A stretch of 64,000 nucleotides of DNA from Mucilaginibacter flavidus. Lineage in GTDB: Bacteria > Bacteroidota > Bacteroidia > Sphingobacteriales > Sphingobacteriaceae. Shown here one piece after another: positions 16,858 through 25,331 of the stretch. Made by a program: the position numbers and the translations under genes. How positions within the stretch are numbered: the first letter of the stretch is position 1; every line of letters starts with the position of its first letter. The notes beneath the pieces are model-generated. The model was not told the DNA's origin. It was given only the letters and a program-made list of their open reading frames with translations, and searched no databases. The stretch is from the NCBI RefSeq assembly GCF_024055575.1, contig NZ_JAMXOE010000024.1, positions 1 through 64,000 on the forward strand, in the 5' to 3' direction.

Positions 16858-18075
16858 TCACGGATAAATCAAATACTTAGCCCTCATCGTTTTATACCTG
16901 GTTAAGCCCGGTTCCCAACTGGCGCGTATTTCAGCCTCAGTTTTTCCTGCTTCTATTTGTTTACGCAAATCGGTGGTGCCGGTGAGTTTGGTAAAGTAGG
17001 CATTAAAAAAATGGTCTTTATCCGGCAGGGCCTTGTACAGTTCAAGCAACCAGGCCAGGTTCAGTTTGCCGCTGGTGTAAATGATGTTGGTGTCGTAATT
17101 TTTGAGGTCGATGCCGTAACAAAGTTTGTTTTTTTGTGGCGGGTCTTCGCTCATACCTTTAATGCTGATCGGTGTAAACGAATAGTTGTATTTGCCTGCC
17201 AGTGCCGGGTGTCCCAGTTGCAAAAATGGCGACATAGTACCCCGACCCAAACTAAAGGTCGTCCCCTCAAACAAACAAACCGATGGATATAGCAAAATTG
17301 ATTTGGCTGTATTTAAGTTTGGCGAAGGGTTTATCGGTAGCGTATAGGGCGTTTTGTGGGTATAGTTGGCCACTTTAATAATTTTCAGCTTACATTGTTC
17401 ATGATTTTTAAGCCATCCTTCGCCATTCAGCATTTGGGCGTACTCGGCAGTGGTGAGGCCGTGCACAACGGGGATGGGGTTCATGCCGACAAATGAATGA
17501 TAAGCGGTATCCAATATCGGTCCGTCAACATAAAAACCGTTGGGGTTGGGCCTGTCCAATATCATCAGCTCGATGTTATTTTCGGCGCAGGCTTCCATTA
17601 CATATTGCAGGGTACTCAGGTAGGTGTAAAACCGCGCGCCAACATCCTGTATGTCGTAAATCATCAAATCAATCCCCGCCAAGTCTTCTGCAGTAGGCTT
17701 GTAGTGTTTGTTGCCATAAATGGATATCACCGGTAAGCCGCTCTTTGCATCAATGCTGTTATTTACCTCGGCGCCATTACTGGCATCGCCCCTGAAACCA
17801 TGTTCGGGCCCGTATATTTTTTTTACCGTGATGCCGAGCTTCAGCAGGGTATCAAGACTAAGCGTTTTGTTTTTTCCGATAACCGACGTTTGATTAATAA
17901 CCATCCCAACGTTTTTGCCGCGCAGGTAATTGATGTACAAGGCTGTTTGGTCAGCGCCGGTTATAATTGCCGGTTTGTTCGCCCGTGTTCCATCAATATT
18001 TCGTGGCGTCGTTGCCGCGCACGATAACGAGCAGGCAATGATGAAGATTTGTATTAAGACAGATATTTTTTTCAT
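16858..18075 (-). CDS. DUF1343 lipoprotein, NamZ-type exo-beta-N-acetylmuramidase
   Basis: A 405-residue protein with a lipoprotein signal (MKKISVLIQIFIIACSLSC, lipobox SLSC) and a DUF1343 domain: GKNVGMVINQTS, IYGPEHGFRGDASNGAEV, YDIQDVGARFYTYLSTL, DRPNPNGFYVDGP, FEGTTFSLGRGT. Bacillus NamZ, of the same family (GH171), removes MurNAc from the ends of peptidoglycan chains, so a role in wall turnover is likely. I start at ATG 18075; an in-frame TTG at 18147 would add 24 residues read from a CACAGAG-type repeat and spoil the signal peptide. Confidence 0.9.
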   Translation of the reverse strand: MKKISVLIQIFIIACSLSCAATTPRNIDGTRANKPAIITGADQTALYINYLRGKNVGMVINQTSVIGKNKTLSLDTLLKLGITVKKIYGPEHGFRGDASNGAEVNNSIDAKSGLPVISIYGNKHYKPTAEDLAGIDLMIYDIQDVGARFYTYLSTLQYVMEACAENNIELMILDRPNPNGFYVDGPILDTAYHSFVGMNPIPVVHGLTTAEYAQMLNGEGWLKNHEQCKLKIIKVANYTHKTPYTLPINPSPNLNTAKSILLYPSVCLFEGTTFSLGRGTMSPFLQLGHPALAGKYNYSFTPISIKGMSEDPPQKNKLCYGIDLKNYDTNIIYTSGKLNLAWLLELYKALPDKDHFFNAYFTKLTGTTDLRKQIEAGKTEAEIRASWEPGLTRYKTMRAKYLIYP

Positions 18076-18090
18076 AAGTAGATTTTTTGA

Positions 18091-18213
18091 CCACAGAGAG
18101 CTCAGAGAAATCACAGAGAGAATAGAGAAAAATTTGTATGGTTTCAAGTATTAGCTATTCCTCTTTTTTTAATCTCTGTTACTCCGTGCCTCCTTTGCGG
18201 CCTTCGTGGTGAA
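18091..18213. repeat. Inverted pair of CACAGAG/CTCTGTG-type word repeats
   Basis: 18091-18132 is a run of CACAGAGAG/CTCAGAGAAA words; 18164-18213 carries the opposite-strand version (AATCTCTGTTACTCCGTGCC and following TTCGTGGTGAAA). The two arms form an imperfect inverted repeat with a 30-base spacer between the divergent starts of the NamZ-like and LolCE-like genes. Confidence 0.65.
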
Positions 18214-18302
18214 ACTAACCCGCAAGTTGTTTCAATAAATATAATTACTGCTTTTTAACCACAAAACCGCATATTTGCGAAGGTACAAAAAAACCATTTG
18301 CA

Positions 18303-19523
18303 TTGAGTTTCGCCTATTTTATAGCCAATCGTATAACGTTTAAATCAAAGCGCACATTTTCAAAATTAATTGTGCGCATAGCCATAATCGGCATTATGCT
18401 GGGTTTAGGCGTTATGATACTTACGCTGGCTATTGTACGCGGCTTTAAAGATGAGATAAGGGAGAAAATCCGCGGCTTCTCGGGTGATATCCAAGTAGTG
18501 AAATTTGACTTAAATAACTCCTACGAAAACTCACCCTTCGCGGCCGATGATAAATTTGAAAAAAAGGCGAAAACACTTAATAACATCAGTACCGTTGCAC
18601 CCTTTGCCATTAAGCCGGGCATTATAAAAACGCAAAGCGAAATTGAAGGCGTGGTGCTTAAAGGTGTTGATAAAAACTACAACTGGGCGTTTTTTGGCAA
18701 AAACCTGGTCAGCGGCAAGGTGATGGATTTTACCGATACCACAAAGTCCAAACAACAGCTCCTGATTTCGCAGGTTACGGCCGACAGGCTGCAACTTAAA
18801 GTTGGCGATAAAATAAAGATGTTTTTTGTGCAGGAATCCATGCGCTGGCGTCCTTTTACCATCAGGGGTATTTTTAGCACAGGTATTGAGGAGGTAGACA
18901 AAACCTATGTGATTGGCGACCTTGCCCTGATTAACCGCCTCAACAACTGGAAACCCGGTGAAATTGGTGGCTATGAAATACAGGTTAATAATTTTGATGA
19001 TATCAATGAGTCGGCAAACGCTGTTGATAATGCGCTGCCCACGCACCTGAAAACATACACCGTTATGGAGAACTATGCGGTTATTTTCGGCTGGCTCGAT
19101 TTGCTCGACGGTAATACGACGGTAGTATTAACACTGATGATTTTGGTTGCGGTGATAAATATGATATCGGCCCTGCTGATTATGATTGTAGAACGCACCC
19201 CGATGATTGGCATTTTGAAAGCTATGGGCGCCAATAACTGGGCCATCCAAAAAGTATTTCTGTACAACGCACTTTACCTTATCGGCATGGGCATGTTATA
19301 CGGCAATTTGTTTGGTTTCGGAATAGGCCTGTTCCAATCCTATACCCACTTTTTCAAACTCGACCAGGCATCATACTACATGAGTTTTGTACCCGTTCAG
19401 TTTAACTGGGTCGAAATCCTGCTGCTAAATGCGGGCACATTGGTAGTTTGTCTGTTGGTAATGCTAATACCATCGATGCTGGTAACCCGCATTGAACCGG
19501 TAAAAGCGATACAGTTTAAGTGA
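18303..19523 (+). CDS. FtsX/LolC-E family ABC transporter permease
   Basis: A 406-residue inner-membrane permease: N-terminal helix (about 25-47), a large periplasmic MacB-like domain (about 50-265) and three C-terminal helices (about 275-300, 325-350, 370-395) with the FtsX signature around IVERTPMIGILKAMGANNWAIQKVFL. Layout and length match LolC/LolE, which extract lipoproteins for transport to the outer membrane. No LolD-type ATPase adjoins it; Bacteroidota often encode it elsewhere. Start is TTG at 18303, which gives the family-like N-terminus MSFAYFIANRI; no ATG fits. Confidence 0.87.
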   Translation: MSFAYFIANRITFKSKRTFSKLIVRIAIIGIMLGLGVMILTLAIVRGFKDEIREKIRGFSGDIQVVKFDLNNSYENSPFAADDKFEKKAKTLNNISTVAPFAIKPGIIKTQSEIEGVVLKGVDKNYNWAFFGKNLVSGKVMDFTDTTKSKQQLLISQVTADRLQLKVGDKIKMFFVQESMRWRPFTIRGIFSTGIEEVDKTYVIGDLALINRLNNWKPGEIGGYEIQVNNFDDINESANAVDNALPTHLKTYTVMENYAVIFGWLDLLDGNTTVVLTLMILVAVINMISALLIMIVERTPMIGILKAMGANNWAIQKVFLYNALYLIGMGMLYGNLFGFGIGLFQSYTHFFKLDQASYYMSFVPVQFNWVEILLLNAGTLVVCLLVMLIPSMLVTRIEPVKAIQFK

Positions 19524-19586
19524 TGTTAGAGATTGGTTAATTGATGAATAAATTATAAAAATTCCGCAATCGGTACTCCACACTCC

Positions 19587-20336
19587 TTAGTTCAACCTGT
19601 AACTTACCCCAAACCTCATCAACTCACTGTGCGCTTCAAAATTCGCATCGCCAATTATATTCCCCTGGTAATTGGTGAGCCCGTGCGCGTATGATGCATT
19701 AAGACCAACCCTGTTATAAATAAGCGCTGCGCCAAATTTAATTCGCACATCGGTAGGTGCTTTATCATGCTTTAACCCGGTTTGTACCGTGGTGTTATTG
19801 CCGTCGGTTGTGGTTGCCTTGCCGTTTTCGTAGGTGGTAAGGGTAAATCCCAAATCAATACCAGGCATTAAATCAAGCTTAATGTTTTTTAGGCCGATGC
19901 GGTAACCAATGTATGGACTCACATTTAGGAACTTGTTTTTTAAATAAGTTTCGCCTCTTGCATCAACTGGTGGCGCCTGCACAAAATTAGCCCCGGGCAG
20001 GTAATCGTATGAGGTGTTGTAAAGCAGGATTCCGTTAATATCGACCTTGCTTTTCAATGCCTCGTAACCCGCCTGCAACCCGGCGATAAAGCCGCCTTTG
20101 CTTACAAACTGCCCCTGTAAACCGGCGCCATAACCAAAACCACTCTTGTTGCCATACGGGTTGTTTGTATAGTTTGATATTTTGGGCTGGCCCTGGTGAA
20201 TATACGATTCAGCCGTTGCCGATTTACCGGCATAACGAAAGAACCCTGAGTTTGCCTGTACCGAAAACTCAATTTTTTGCGCATAAACACCAGTCAGAAT
20301 GAAAAAAAATGATAAGGTTAAGGTAAATGCTTTCAT
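19587..20336 (-). CDS. Outer-membrane beta-barrel protein
   Basis: A 249-residue protein with a signal peptide (about 1-19, ending GVYAQK) and an eight-strand-type outer-membrane barrel: alternating strands with glycine and aromatic girdles (GFGYGAGLQGQFV, FIAGLQAGYEALKSKV, NVSPYIGYRIGL, LDLMPGIDLGFTLTTY, IKFGAALIYNRVGLNASYAHGL) and a terminal strand ending in RFGVSYRLN. Its ATG overlaps the stop of the upstream gene (ATGA at 20333-20336), so it is translationally coupled as the last gene of the sigma / anti-sigma-like operon. Confidence 0.8.
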   Translation of the reverse strand: MKAFTLTLSFFFILTGVYAQKIEFSVQANSGFFRYAGKSATAESYIHQGQPKISNYTNNPYGNKSGFGYGAGLQGQFVSKGGFIAGLQAGYEALKSKVDINGILLYNTSYDYLPGANFVQAPPVDARGETYLKNKFLNVSPYIGYRIGLKNIKLDLMPGIDLGFTLTTYENGKATTTDGNNTTVQTGLKHDKAPTDVRIKFGAALIYNRVGLNASYAHGLTNYQGNIIGDANFEAHSELMRFGVSYRLN

Positions 20337-21712
20337 TTATGCGATGATAGGAAATTAAACTTAAGGTTTACGCCTCCGGCGCCAAAGCGCAGGTCCTGCG
20401 AGCCCATGCCAGCAAGCGGGTATTTCAAAAACGGCTCAATAATCAGCCTGTTTTTGCCAAACGGATAACCTACCCCAAAAGCCACATTTAGCGTTTTTGC
20501 AAAATAGAAACTGTTAAAACTGTTTCCGGTAGTTTGATCCCTGGTGGCCTGTAATGATGACGACAGGAAAGATGGGTAGTTATACTTATACGAGTACGAT
20601 TCATTAATAAAAGTGCCGGAACTTAACCCCAGTGAAACGTACGCATCGGATTTGTCGGGATTGATCTCGTATTTCAAATTTAAAGGCACATCAAGCCCTA
20701 CCAGGCTGGCGTTATAGTTTTTAACCGTTGGCGTTGAGGCTGCAGTAATATTTGCCGCCTGCACGCCATATGAGGACGGCGTAGTTAAATTGCTTTTTGC
20801 GGATGCCAAAGCCGTTGGGAAGCCGCCATAACTCATTGAGTTTTGGGCAATAGATATACCGGTTACCACTTTTAAATTCTTGCTTATTTTTATGTCTGAT
20901 GTTACTCCTGCGCCTAAATTAACCTGGTTGTCGCTCCCTTTCGAGTAATTGAAATAAGTACCCGCGTACACCCCGAACTTTACTTTTTTGTCGGGCACAT
21001 CAGCATCTTTTTTATTCGGTTGCTTTCCTTTGTCGGTGGCAAACATGTCCATAATAGTTTTGGCAGGTTGTTTTTGCTGCGCGATAACCGGGGCAGGTGT
21101 TTTTGCCGCATTAGGATTGTTTATCGGCACATCGGGAGTTGCCGAAGTGTTTGCTGCCGGATTTTTCGGTAATGCTGCAACTGCAGGGGTATTGATAGGT
21201 GCCGCTACATTACCGGGTATTTGCTGGAAATTAGCTGGTTTTTTGGTCGGCTGATTAATAGCAATTTGATTACCCGTGTTATTAGGCGCAACAGCAGGCT
21301 TAACCAAGGCAGCCAGGTAGTTACTGTCGGGCGCGGTATGGTGATGCCTGTTAATGGCCATGTTATGGTAATTGCTCGTTGCCTTGTTTTGAACAGAGGG
21401 GGCGGAGTTGTTCGCCGTATCTTTCTCTATTTTTTTAATCGCTAAATTTTCATGCTTTGGCCGCTGAGTTACCTTTTTTACAATTTCATCTTTTGGCTGG
21501 ATGTGTTTTCTGTTCATCCAAAGCCCAATACCTAAAAATGCCAGTAAAATTGCGGCAGCACTCCACCATAGCCAGATGATGCCGCGCCGCTTCTTCTGCG
21601 CCGGAAACTTCTCCCGCAGCAGCAGCCAGCCTTCATCGGCAGTAGTGTCCTCGTAGTTGTCGAACACTTCCCGTATGCGGTTCTTTAAGTCGTTATCCAA
21701 CTGATCGTCCAT
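20333..21712 (-). CDS. Membrane-anchored anti-sigma-like protein with C-terminal beta-barrel
   Basis: A 459-residue protein: short cytoplasmic part (1-44, LKNRIREVFDNYEDTTADEGW), one membrane helix (about 45-66), a long Pro/Ala/Asn/Lys-rich linker (about 70-240) and a beta-barrel-like domain (about 245-459) with repeated glycine/aromatic strands ending GAGGVNLKFNFLSSHK. It overlaps the ECF sigma gene by 20 bases upstream and the barrel gene by 4 bases downstream. Position implies the N-terminus binds the sigma factor, though no zinc HxxxCxxC motif is present. One chain apparently spans the inner membrane, periplasm and outer membrane. Confidence 0.75.
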   Translation of the reverse strand: MDDQLDNDLKNRIREVFDNYEDTTADEGWLLLREKFPAQKKRRGIIWLWWSAAAILLAFLGIGLWMNRKHIQPKDEIVKKVTQRPKHENLAIKKIEKDTANNSAPSVQNKATSNYHNMAINRHHHTAPDSNYLAALVKPAVAPNNTGNQIAINQPTKKPANFQQIPGNVAAPINTPAVAALPKNPAANTSATPDVPINNPNAAKTPAPVIAQQKQPAKTIMDMFATDKGKQPNKKDADVPDKKVKFGVYAGTYFNYSKGSDNQVNLGAGVTSDIKISKNLKVVTGISIAQNSMSYGGFPTALASAKSNLTTPSSYGVQAANITAASTPTVKNYNASLVGLDVPLNLKYEINPDKSDAYVSLGLSSGTFINESYSYKYNYPSFLSSSLQATRDQTTGNSFNSFYFAKTLNVAFGVGYPFGKNRLIIEPFLKYPLAGMGSQDLRFGAGGVNLKFNFLSSHK

Positions 21713-22259
21713 GGTTATGTGTTTCTGCTCGTAATAAATTCCTTAATTTTTCTTTAGCCCTGCTCAGGTAAACCCTCGAGGAACTTTCGGGTATAGCCAG
21801 TATTTTTGATATCTCGTCATGACTATAACCATCTACTTCGTATAAATTGAAAATGGTGAGTTGAATGGGCGGCAGTTGCTTCATCAGCTTTAAAATGTCC
21901 TGCACATTTAAATTTTCAATAGCGCTAACACTGTTGCCAATAGGCATTGCATTTTCAATTTCAACATGCATCTGAAATTTCAATTCCTTTCTGCGGCGGT
22001 CAATAGCGGTATTAACTATAATAGTGCGCAGCCATGCTTTAAATGGCCTGTCGCTACTATAATTTTTTATACTGTTAAATACTTTTATAAAAGCGTCATT
22101 TACAACCTCTAAGGCATCGTCGCGATTAATGCTGTAGCGCAAGCTAATACCCATGGCATAGCCATAAAACTGCTTGTATAGCAATTCCTGGTACTTTAAG
22201 CTGCCTGTTTTGCACTTGCCAATTATTTCGTCTTCAGCAATGCCGCGCGGTTGATGCAT
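21693..22259 (-). CDS. ECF-family RNA polymerase sigma factor
   Basis: A 188-residue sigma factor. Region 2 (about 25-95) has YAMGISLRYSINRDDALEVVNDAFIKVF and PFKAWLRTIIVNTAIDRRRK; region 4 (about 125-180) has MKQLPPIQLTIFNLYEVDGYSHDEISKILAIPESSSRVYLSRAKEKLRNLL, a complete helix-turn-helix. Such factors turn on envelope or nutrient genes when released from an anti-sigma protein. Its 3' end overlaps the next gene by 20 bases, which points to that protein as its regulator. ATG at 22259. Confidence 0.95.
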   Translation of the reverse strand: MHQPRGIAEDEIIGKCKTGSLKYQELLYKQFYGYAMGISLRYSINRDDALEVVNDAFIKVFNSIKNYSSDRPFKAWLRTIIVNTAIDRRRKELKFQMHVEIENAMPIGNSVSAIENLNVQDILKLMKQLPPIQLTIFNLYEVDGYSHDEISKILAIPESSSRVYLSRAKEKLRNLLRAETHNHGRSVG

Positions 22260-22375
22260 TAAATATGTTTAATTCAGCTCAAATTTATTGTTAATTTATA
22301 CCCAATACGATGGTAAATACAAAATCGCTACAGCTGATAAAAATTAGTTTGTTGGCGACGTTAGGCTCGGGCAAA

Positions 22376-22405
22376 TAAAAAAGCCGGCATTTGAGCAGGC
22401 CGGCT
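22376..22405 (-). terminator. Rho-independent terminator of the lipoprotein gene
   Basis: Read on the minus strand, AGCCGGC (22405-22399) pairs with GCCGGCT (22388-22382) around a 10-base loop and is followed by TTTTTTATTT. It lies about 45 bases past the stop codon of the gene at 22450-22902. Confidence 0.8.
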
Positions 22406-22427
22406 GTTATTATATTTTCTAACTTTT

Positions 22428-22451
22428 AGCTCTTGAATCTTGGTTCTTGTC
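22428..22451. repeat. CTCTTGAATCTTGGTTCTTG word repeat
   Basis: The stretch is made of CTTG(A/G)-type words also found in 37239-37268 and 37339-37369. It overlaps the last bases of the minus-strand lipoprotein gene, reaching into its stop codon. Confidence 0.55.
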
Positions 22452-22902
22452 AATTGCCTGTTTTTGCCAAATCATATTGCAGCACCAGGTTATTTGCAGT
22501 GCCGCCATAAGCCACCATTCTAAATATGTTGCCGTCGAAGGCATAGGCATACAAACCATTTAAATGGGTTTTAGTAACAGGCGCCGAGGCCGAATAGGTT
22601 TTGTCGGCAAACTGGACAGTGCCATTTGAATAAAACACAAAGTTGCCTTTGCTGCCGGCATGTACGGTTGTGGTGTCACCAGTAACAGCATAGGTACTTG
22701 TAGAAACCGGCGAGATATAAACCGTGATGTTCGCTTTTACGGTGTCGGAAGTATTGTCGTTATGAATATGTATAAGCCTGAACTGCCCGGAATAATTGCC
22801 ATCGGGTATGGTGGGAGTGGGATTCGAGCTTTTCTTTGCGCCGCAACTCATTGCAATAATGGCCACTAATGGCAGCAACAGGTAAGTAAACTTAAATTTC
22901 AT
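22450..22902 (-). CDS. Small lipoprotein, unknown
   Basis: A 150-residue protein with a lipoprotein signal peptide (LLLPLVAIIAMSCGAKKSS, lipobox AMSC near residue 20) and a beta-rich mature part (GNYSGQFRLIHIHNDNTSDTVKANITVYI, YAVTGDTTTVHAGSKGNFVFYSNGTVQFADKTY) that looks like a small lipocalin-like or DUF-type beta-barrel. No catalytic motif. A clear terminator follows at 22376-22405. It lies upstream of the ECF sigma gene on the same strand but the terminator separates them. Confidence 0.75.
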   Translation of the reverse strand: MKFKFTYLLLPLVAIIAMSCGAKKSSNPTPTIPDGNYSGQFRLIHIHNDNTSDTVKANITVYISPVSTSTYAVTGDTTTVHAGSKGNFVFYSNGTVQFADKTYSASAPVTKTHLNGLYAYAFDGNIFRMVAYGGTANNLVLQYDLAKTGN

Positions 22903-22965
22903 ATCGAGGCTTATTTTAATACGGTTACGTTAACTTTTTATCAACGCTACAATTATCGGCTTATT

Positions 22966-23769
22966 TTATATTTTTTTTGCCTCATCCCAAAAAATATCCA
23001 TTTCGGCAAGGCTCATATCCTTCAGCTGCCTGCCGTTTTCGGCCGCTTTTGCCTCAAGATATTGAAAGCGTTTGATGAATTTACGATTAGTTTTCTCCAA
23101 TGCATTTTCGGGGTTAATATTTATAAACCGGGCATAATTTATTAGTGAAAACAACAGATCGCCAAACTCACCTTCAGCCCGCTCGTGGTCAATAGTGCTT
23201 TCGTCTTCGGCGTTAAATTCGTTTTTAAATTCCTGCATTTCTTCTTCTACCTTGGCCCATACCTGTTTTTTCTCCTCCCAGTCGAACCCTACGCCGCGGG
23301 CTTTTTCCTGTATACGTGATGCCTTCACCAGTGCAGGTAATGATGCGGGTACCCCACCCAATACCGACTTGTTGCCTTCTTTAAGTTTTATCTGTTCCCA
23401 GTTGCGTTTTACATCGTTTTCGTCCTGTACTTCTACATCGCTGTAAATATGGGGGTGGCGGTTTACCAGTTTGTCGCATATGCCGTTTAGCACATCAGTA
23501 ATATTAAACTCGTTGGTTTCGGATGCAATGCGGGCGTAAAAAACCAGGTGCAGCATAATATCGCCCAGTTCCTTTTTTATCTCGGGCATATCGGCGCTCA
23601 ATATGGCGTCTGATAGTTCGTAGGTTTCTTCAATAGTTAAATGGCGCAGACTTTCAAGCGTTTGTTTTTTATCCCACGGGCAGTTAAGGCGCAAATCATC
23701 CATTATGGTCAGCAGCCGGGTGAAGGCAGTTTCGGGTGTAGATGCAGTAGATGGGGGCGTTAGTGGCAT
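22966..23769 (-). CDS. mazG: Nucleoside triphosphate pyrophosphohydrolase MazG
   Basis: A 267-residue protein with two MazG-type helical domains. The N-terminal one shows the motif LNCPWDKKQTLESLRHLTIEETYELSDAI followed by KKELGDIMLHLVFYARI (metal-binding EExxE and ExxD), and the C-terminal copy has EEMQEFKNEFN and EGEFGDLLFSLINYARF. It hydrolyses NTPs to NMP and pyrophosphate, cleaning non-canonical nucleotides. ATG at 23769; an in-frame GTG at 23787 would add six residues reading into the tandem repeat upstream, so I prefer the ATG. Confidence 0.94.
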   Translation of the reverse strand: MPLTPPSTASTPETAFTRLLTIMDDLRLNCPWDKKQTLESLRHLTIEETYELSDAILSADMPEIKKELGDIMLHLVFYARIASETNEFNITDVLNGICDKLVNRHPHIYSDVEVQDENDVKRNWEQIKLKEGNKSVLGGVPASLPALVKASRIQEKARGVGFDWEEKKQVWAKVEEEMQEFKNEFNAEDESTIDHERAEGEFGDLLFSLINYARFININPENALEKTNRKFIKRFQYLEAKAAENGRQLKDMSLAEMDIFWDEAKKI

Positions 23770-23787
23770 GTTGTATTTGATTAACAC

Positions 23788-23868
23788 GAATTACACGAAT
23801 TATTTCGAATTACACGAATTATTTTAAACAACCCTAATTGCACAAATTATTTAGAATTACACGAATTT
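23788..23868. repeat. Four imperfect GAATTACACGAATTATTT repeats
   Basis: Copies start at 23788, 23807, 23835 and 23854, with spacings of 19, 28 and 19 bases. Copies one and two are identical over 18 bases; copy three is diverged (TAATTGCACAAATTATTT); copy four is cut to 15. The array lies between the divergent mazG and endonuclease V-like starts and begins 18 bases from the mazG ATG. Confidence 0.85.
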
Positions 23869-23981
23869 GGCAAAAGACGGGGGCAGAAATTGTTAAAACC
23901 TGAAAACTAACCACAAAAGATTATTTTTATCAAATCTTAAAAAATGGACACTGTGATAACCCACATAAACGTTTAGTATCT

Positions 23982-24485
23982 ATGATCCTTGCCTTCGATA
24001 GTTACTATTTTGATGGAAAAGCCAAAACAGTTTGTCTTGAATTTGAGGGTTGGGCCGATATCGATAATTTTAATGTTTATACCGAGGTACTGGAACATGT
24101 TGCTGAATATGTACCGGGAGAATTTTACAAACGTGAATTGCCATGTATTTTAAGCCTGCTCGGTAAAATTAATACCGAAAACGTGTCGGCAATAATTGTT
24201 GATGGCTACGTATTCCTGGATGACGACGGAAAATTGGGACTTGGCGGACATTTATACGAAGCGATAACGCACAGGTGGCCAGTCATCGGCGTGGCTAAAT
24301 CAAATTTTGCCACAGTAGACAAGCTGAAAATGCCTGTATACAGGGGTGATAGCAGCAATCCATTGTTTATTTCCTCAATCGGGATGGACGCTGAAATTGC
24401 CGCCGCTCATATCAAAAGCATGAGTGGTAAATTCAGAATGCCAACGCTATTAAAAAAGCTCGACCAGTTGACAAAGCAGGTATGA
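23982..24485 (+). CDS. Endonuclease V family protein, short form
   Basis: A 167-residue protein matching the core of endonuclease V, which nicks DNA (or RNA) 3' to inosine. The three metal-binding acids are in place: Asp6 in ILAFDSYY, Glu52 in VPGEFYKRELPCILSLL (compare YIPSFLSFREGP in E. coli Nfi) and Asp74 in IIVDGYVFLDDDGKLGLGGHL (compare VDGHGISHPRRLGVASH), then the conserved PVIGVAKSNF. It is about 55 residues shorter than bacterial Nfi, and the usual wedge motif PYVS is not obvious, so substrate preference may differ. An ankyrin protein gene follows on the same strand. The match comes from remembered family motifs. Confidence 0.8.
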   Translation: MILAFDSYYFDGKAKTVCLEFEGWADIDNFNVYTEVLEHVAEYVPGEFYKRELPCILSLLGKINTENVSAIIVDGYVFLDDDGKLGLGGHLYEAITHRWPVIGVAKSNFATVDKLKMPVYRGDSSNPLFISSIGMDAEIAAAHIKSMSGKFRMPTLLKKLDQLTKQV

Positions 24486-24567
24486 TGCTGGCGAAGACTG
24501 TTGTGCTATTTACTTAAATTGATGCGTGTAAAGCTTACAAAAAGTAAATATCTTTATTTGTTTTTTA

Positions 24568-25329
24568 ATGATAAAAGTCATGCCCGACTATACCCAAATG
24601 CTTTACGATATCGAGGTGCATTCTGTAGCCGGTATCCGCAATTATTTTGCCCAGGGCGGCAGCCCGAACGAGGTACACAATGGTGTTCCGCTTTTTACCA
24701 CCATGGTCGAAATGTATTTCCGTTCGCCCCGGTTTAAAGATTGCGTACGGGTATTTATCGATGCCGGGCTGCAATTTGATGATCTGGCCTTGCTCGCCGT
24801 TTTTACTGATGATGCCGCCAAATTAGCAACATTGATTGGCAACGACCCGGTCATCTTATCCAAAACATATTCGTTATTCAATAATACCTTTACACCATTA
24901 ACCGGTGGTACCCTGCTGCATTTTTGTGCTGAGTATAACAGCGTTGCCTGTGCAAAAGTATTGGTGCAAAATGGCGCCGATATAAATGCCAAAGCAGCAC
25001 TTGACGAATATGGCTTTGGCGGCCATACTCCAATTTTTCATACTGTAAATCAGAACTTGAACAACTCCGCGGATATGCTCCTCTTCCTGCTTGAGCATGC
25101 TGCTGATTTAAGCATCACCGTAAAAGGCCTGGTATGGGGCAAAGGTTATGAATGGGAAACATTTATCCCGGCCGTAAATCCTATCAGCTACGCCATGATG
25201 GGCTCGCTGCCCCAAATGCACCGGAAAGAAGAAACAGTAGCTAAAGTAGTGTCGCTTTTAATTAAACATGCGTATGGGATTGATTATAATCCGGCGAATG
25301 TGCCGAACGCATATTTGGTGAGTGGGTAA
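24568..25329 (+). CDS. Ankyrin-repeat protein
   Basis: A 253-residue soluble protein, probably cytoplasmic because it lacks a signal peptide. Ankyrin-type helices are visible at about 12-45 (SVAGIRNYFAQGGSPNEVHNGVPLF), 65-95, 112-150 (GGTLLHFCAEYNSVACAKVLVQNGADINAK, the clearest copy) and 155-185 (GHTPIFHTVNQNLNNSADMLLFLLEHAADLSI). Ankyrin repeats bind partner proteins; no enzymatic domain is attached. It lies 82 bases after the endonuclease V-like gene. ATG at 24568. Partner unknown. Confidence 0.85.
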   Translation: MIKVMPDYTQMLYDIEVHSVAGIRNYFAQGGSPNEVHNGVPLFTTMVEMYFRSPRFKDCVRVFIDAGLQFDDLALLAVFTDDAAKLATLIGNDPVILSKTYSLFNNTFTPLTGGTLLHFCAEYNSVACAKVLVQNGADINAKAALDEYGFGGHTPIFHTVNQNLNNSADMLLFLLEHAADLSITVKGLVWGKGYEWETFIPAVNPISYAMMGSLPQMHRKEETVAKVVSLLIKHAYGIDYNPANVPNAYLVSG

Positions 25330-25331
25330 TT

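Noticed and set aside
16708..18147. TTG starts upstream of fmt and the NamZ-like gene
   Set aside because: ATG starts at 16702 and 18075 give family-typical N-termini and a proper lipoprotein signal; the upstream extension of the NamZ-like gene reads repeat DNA.
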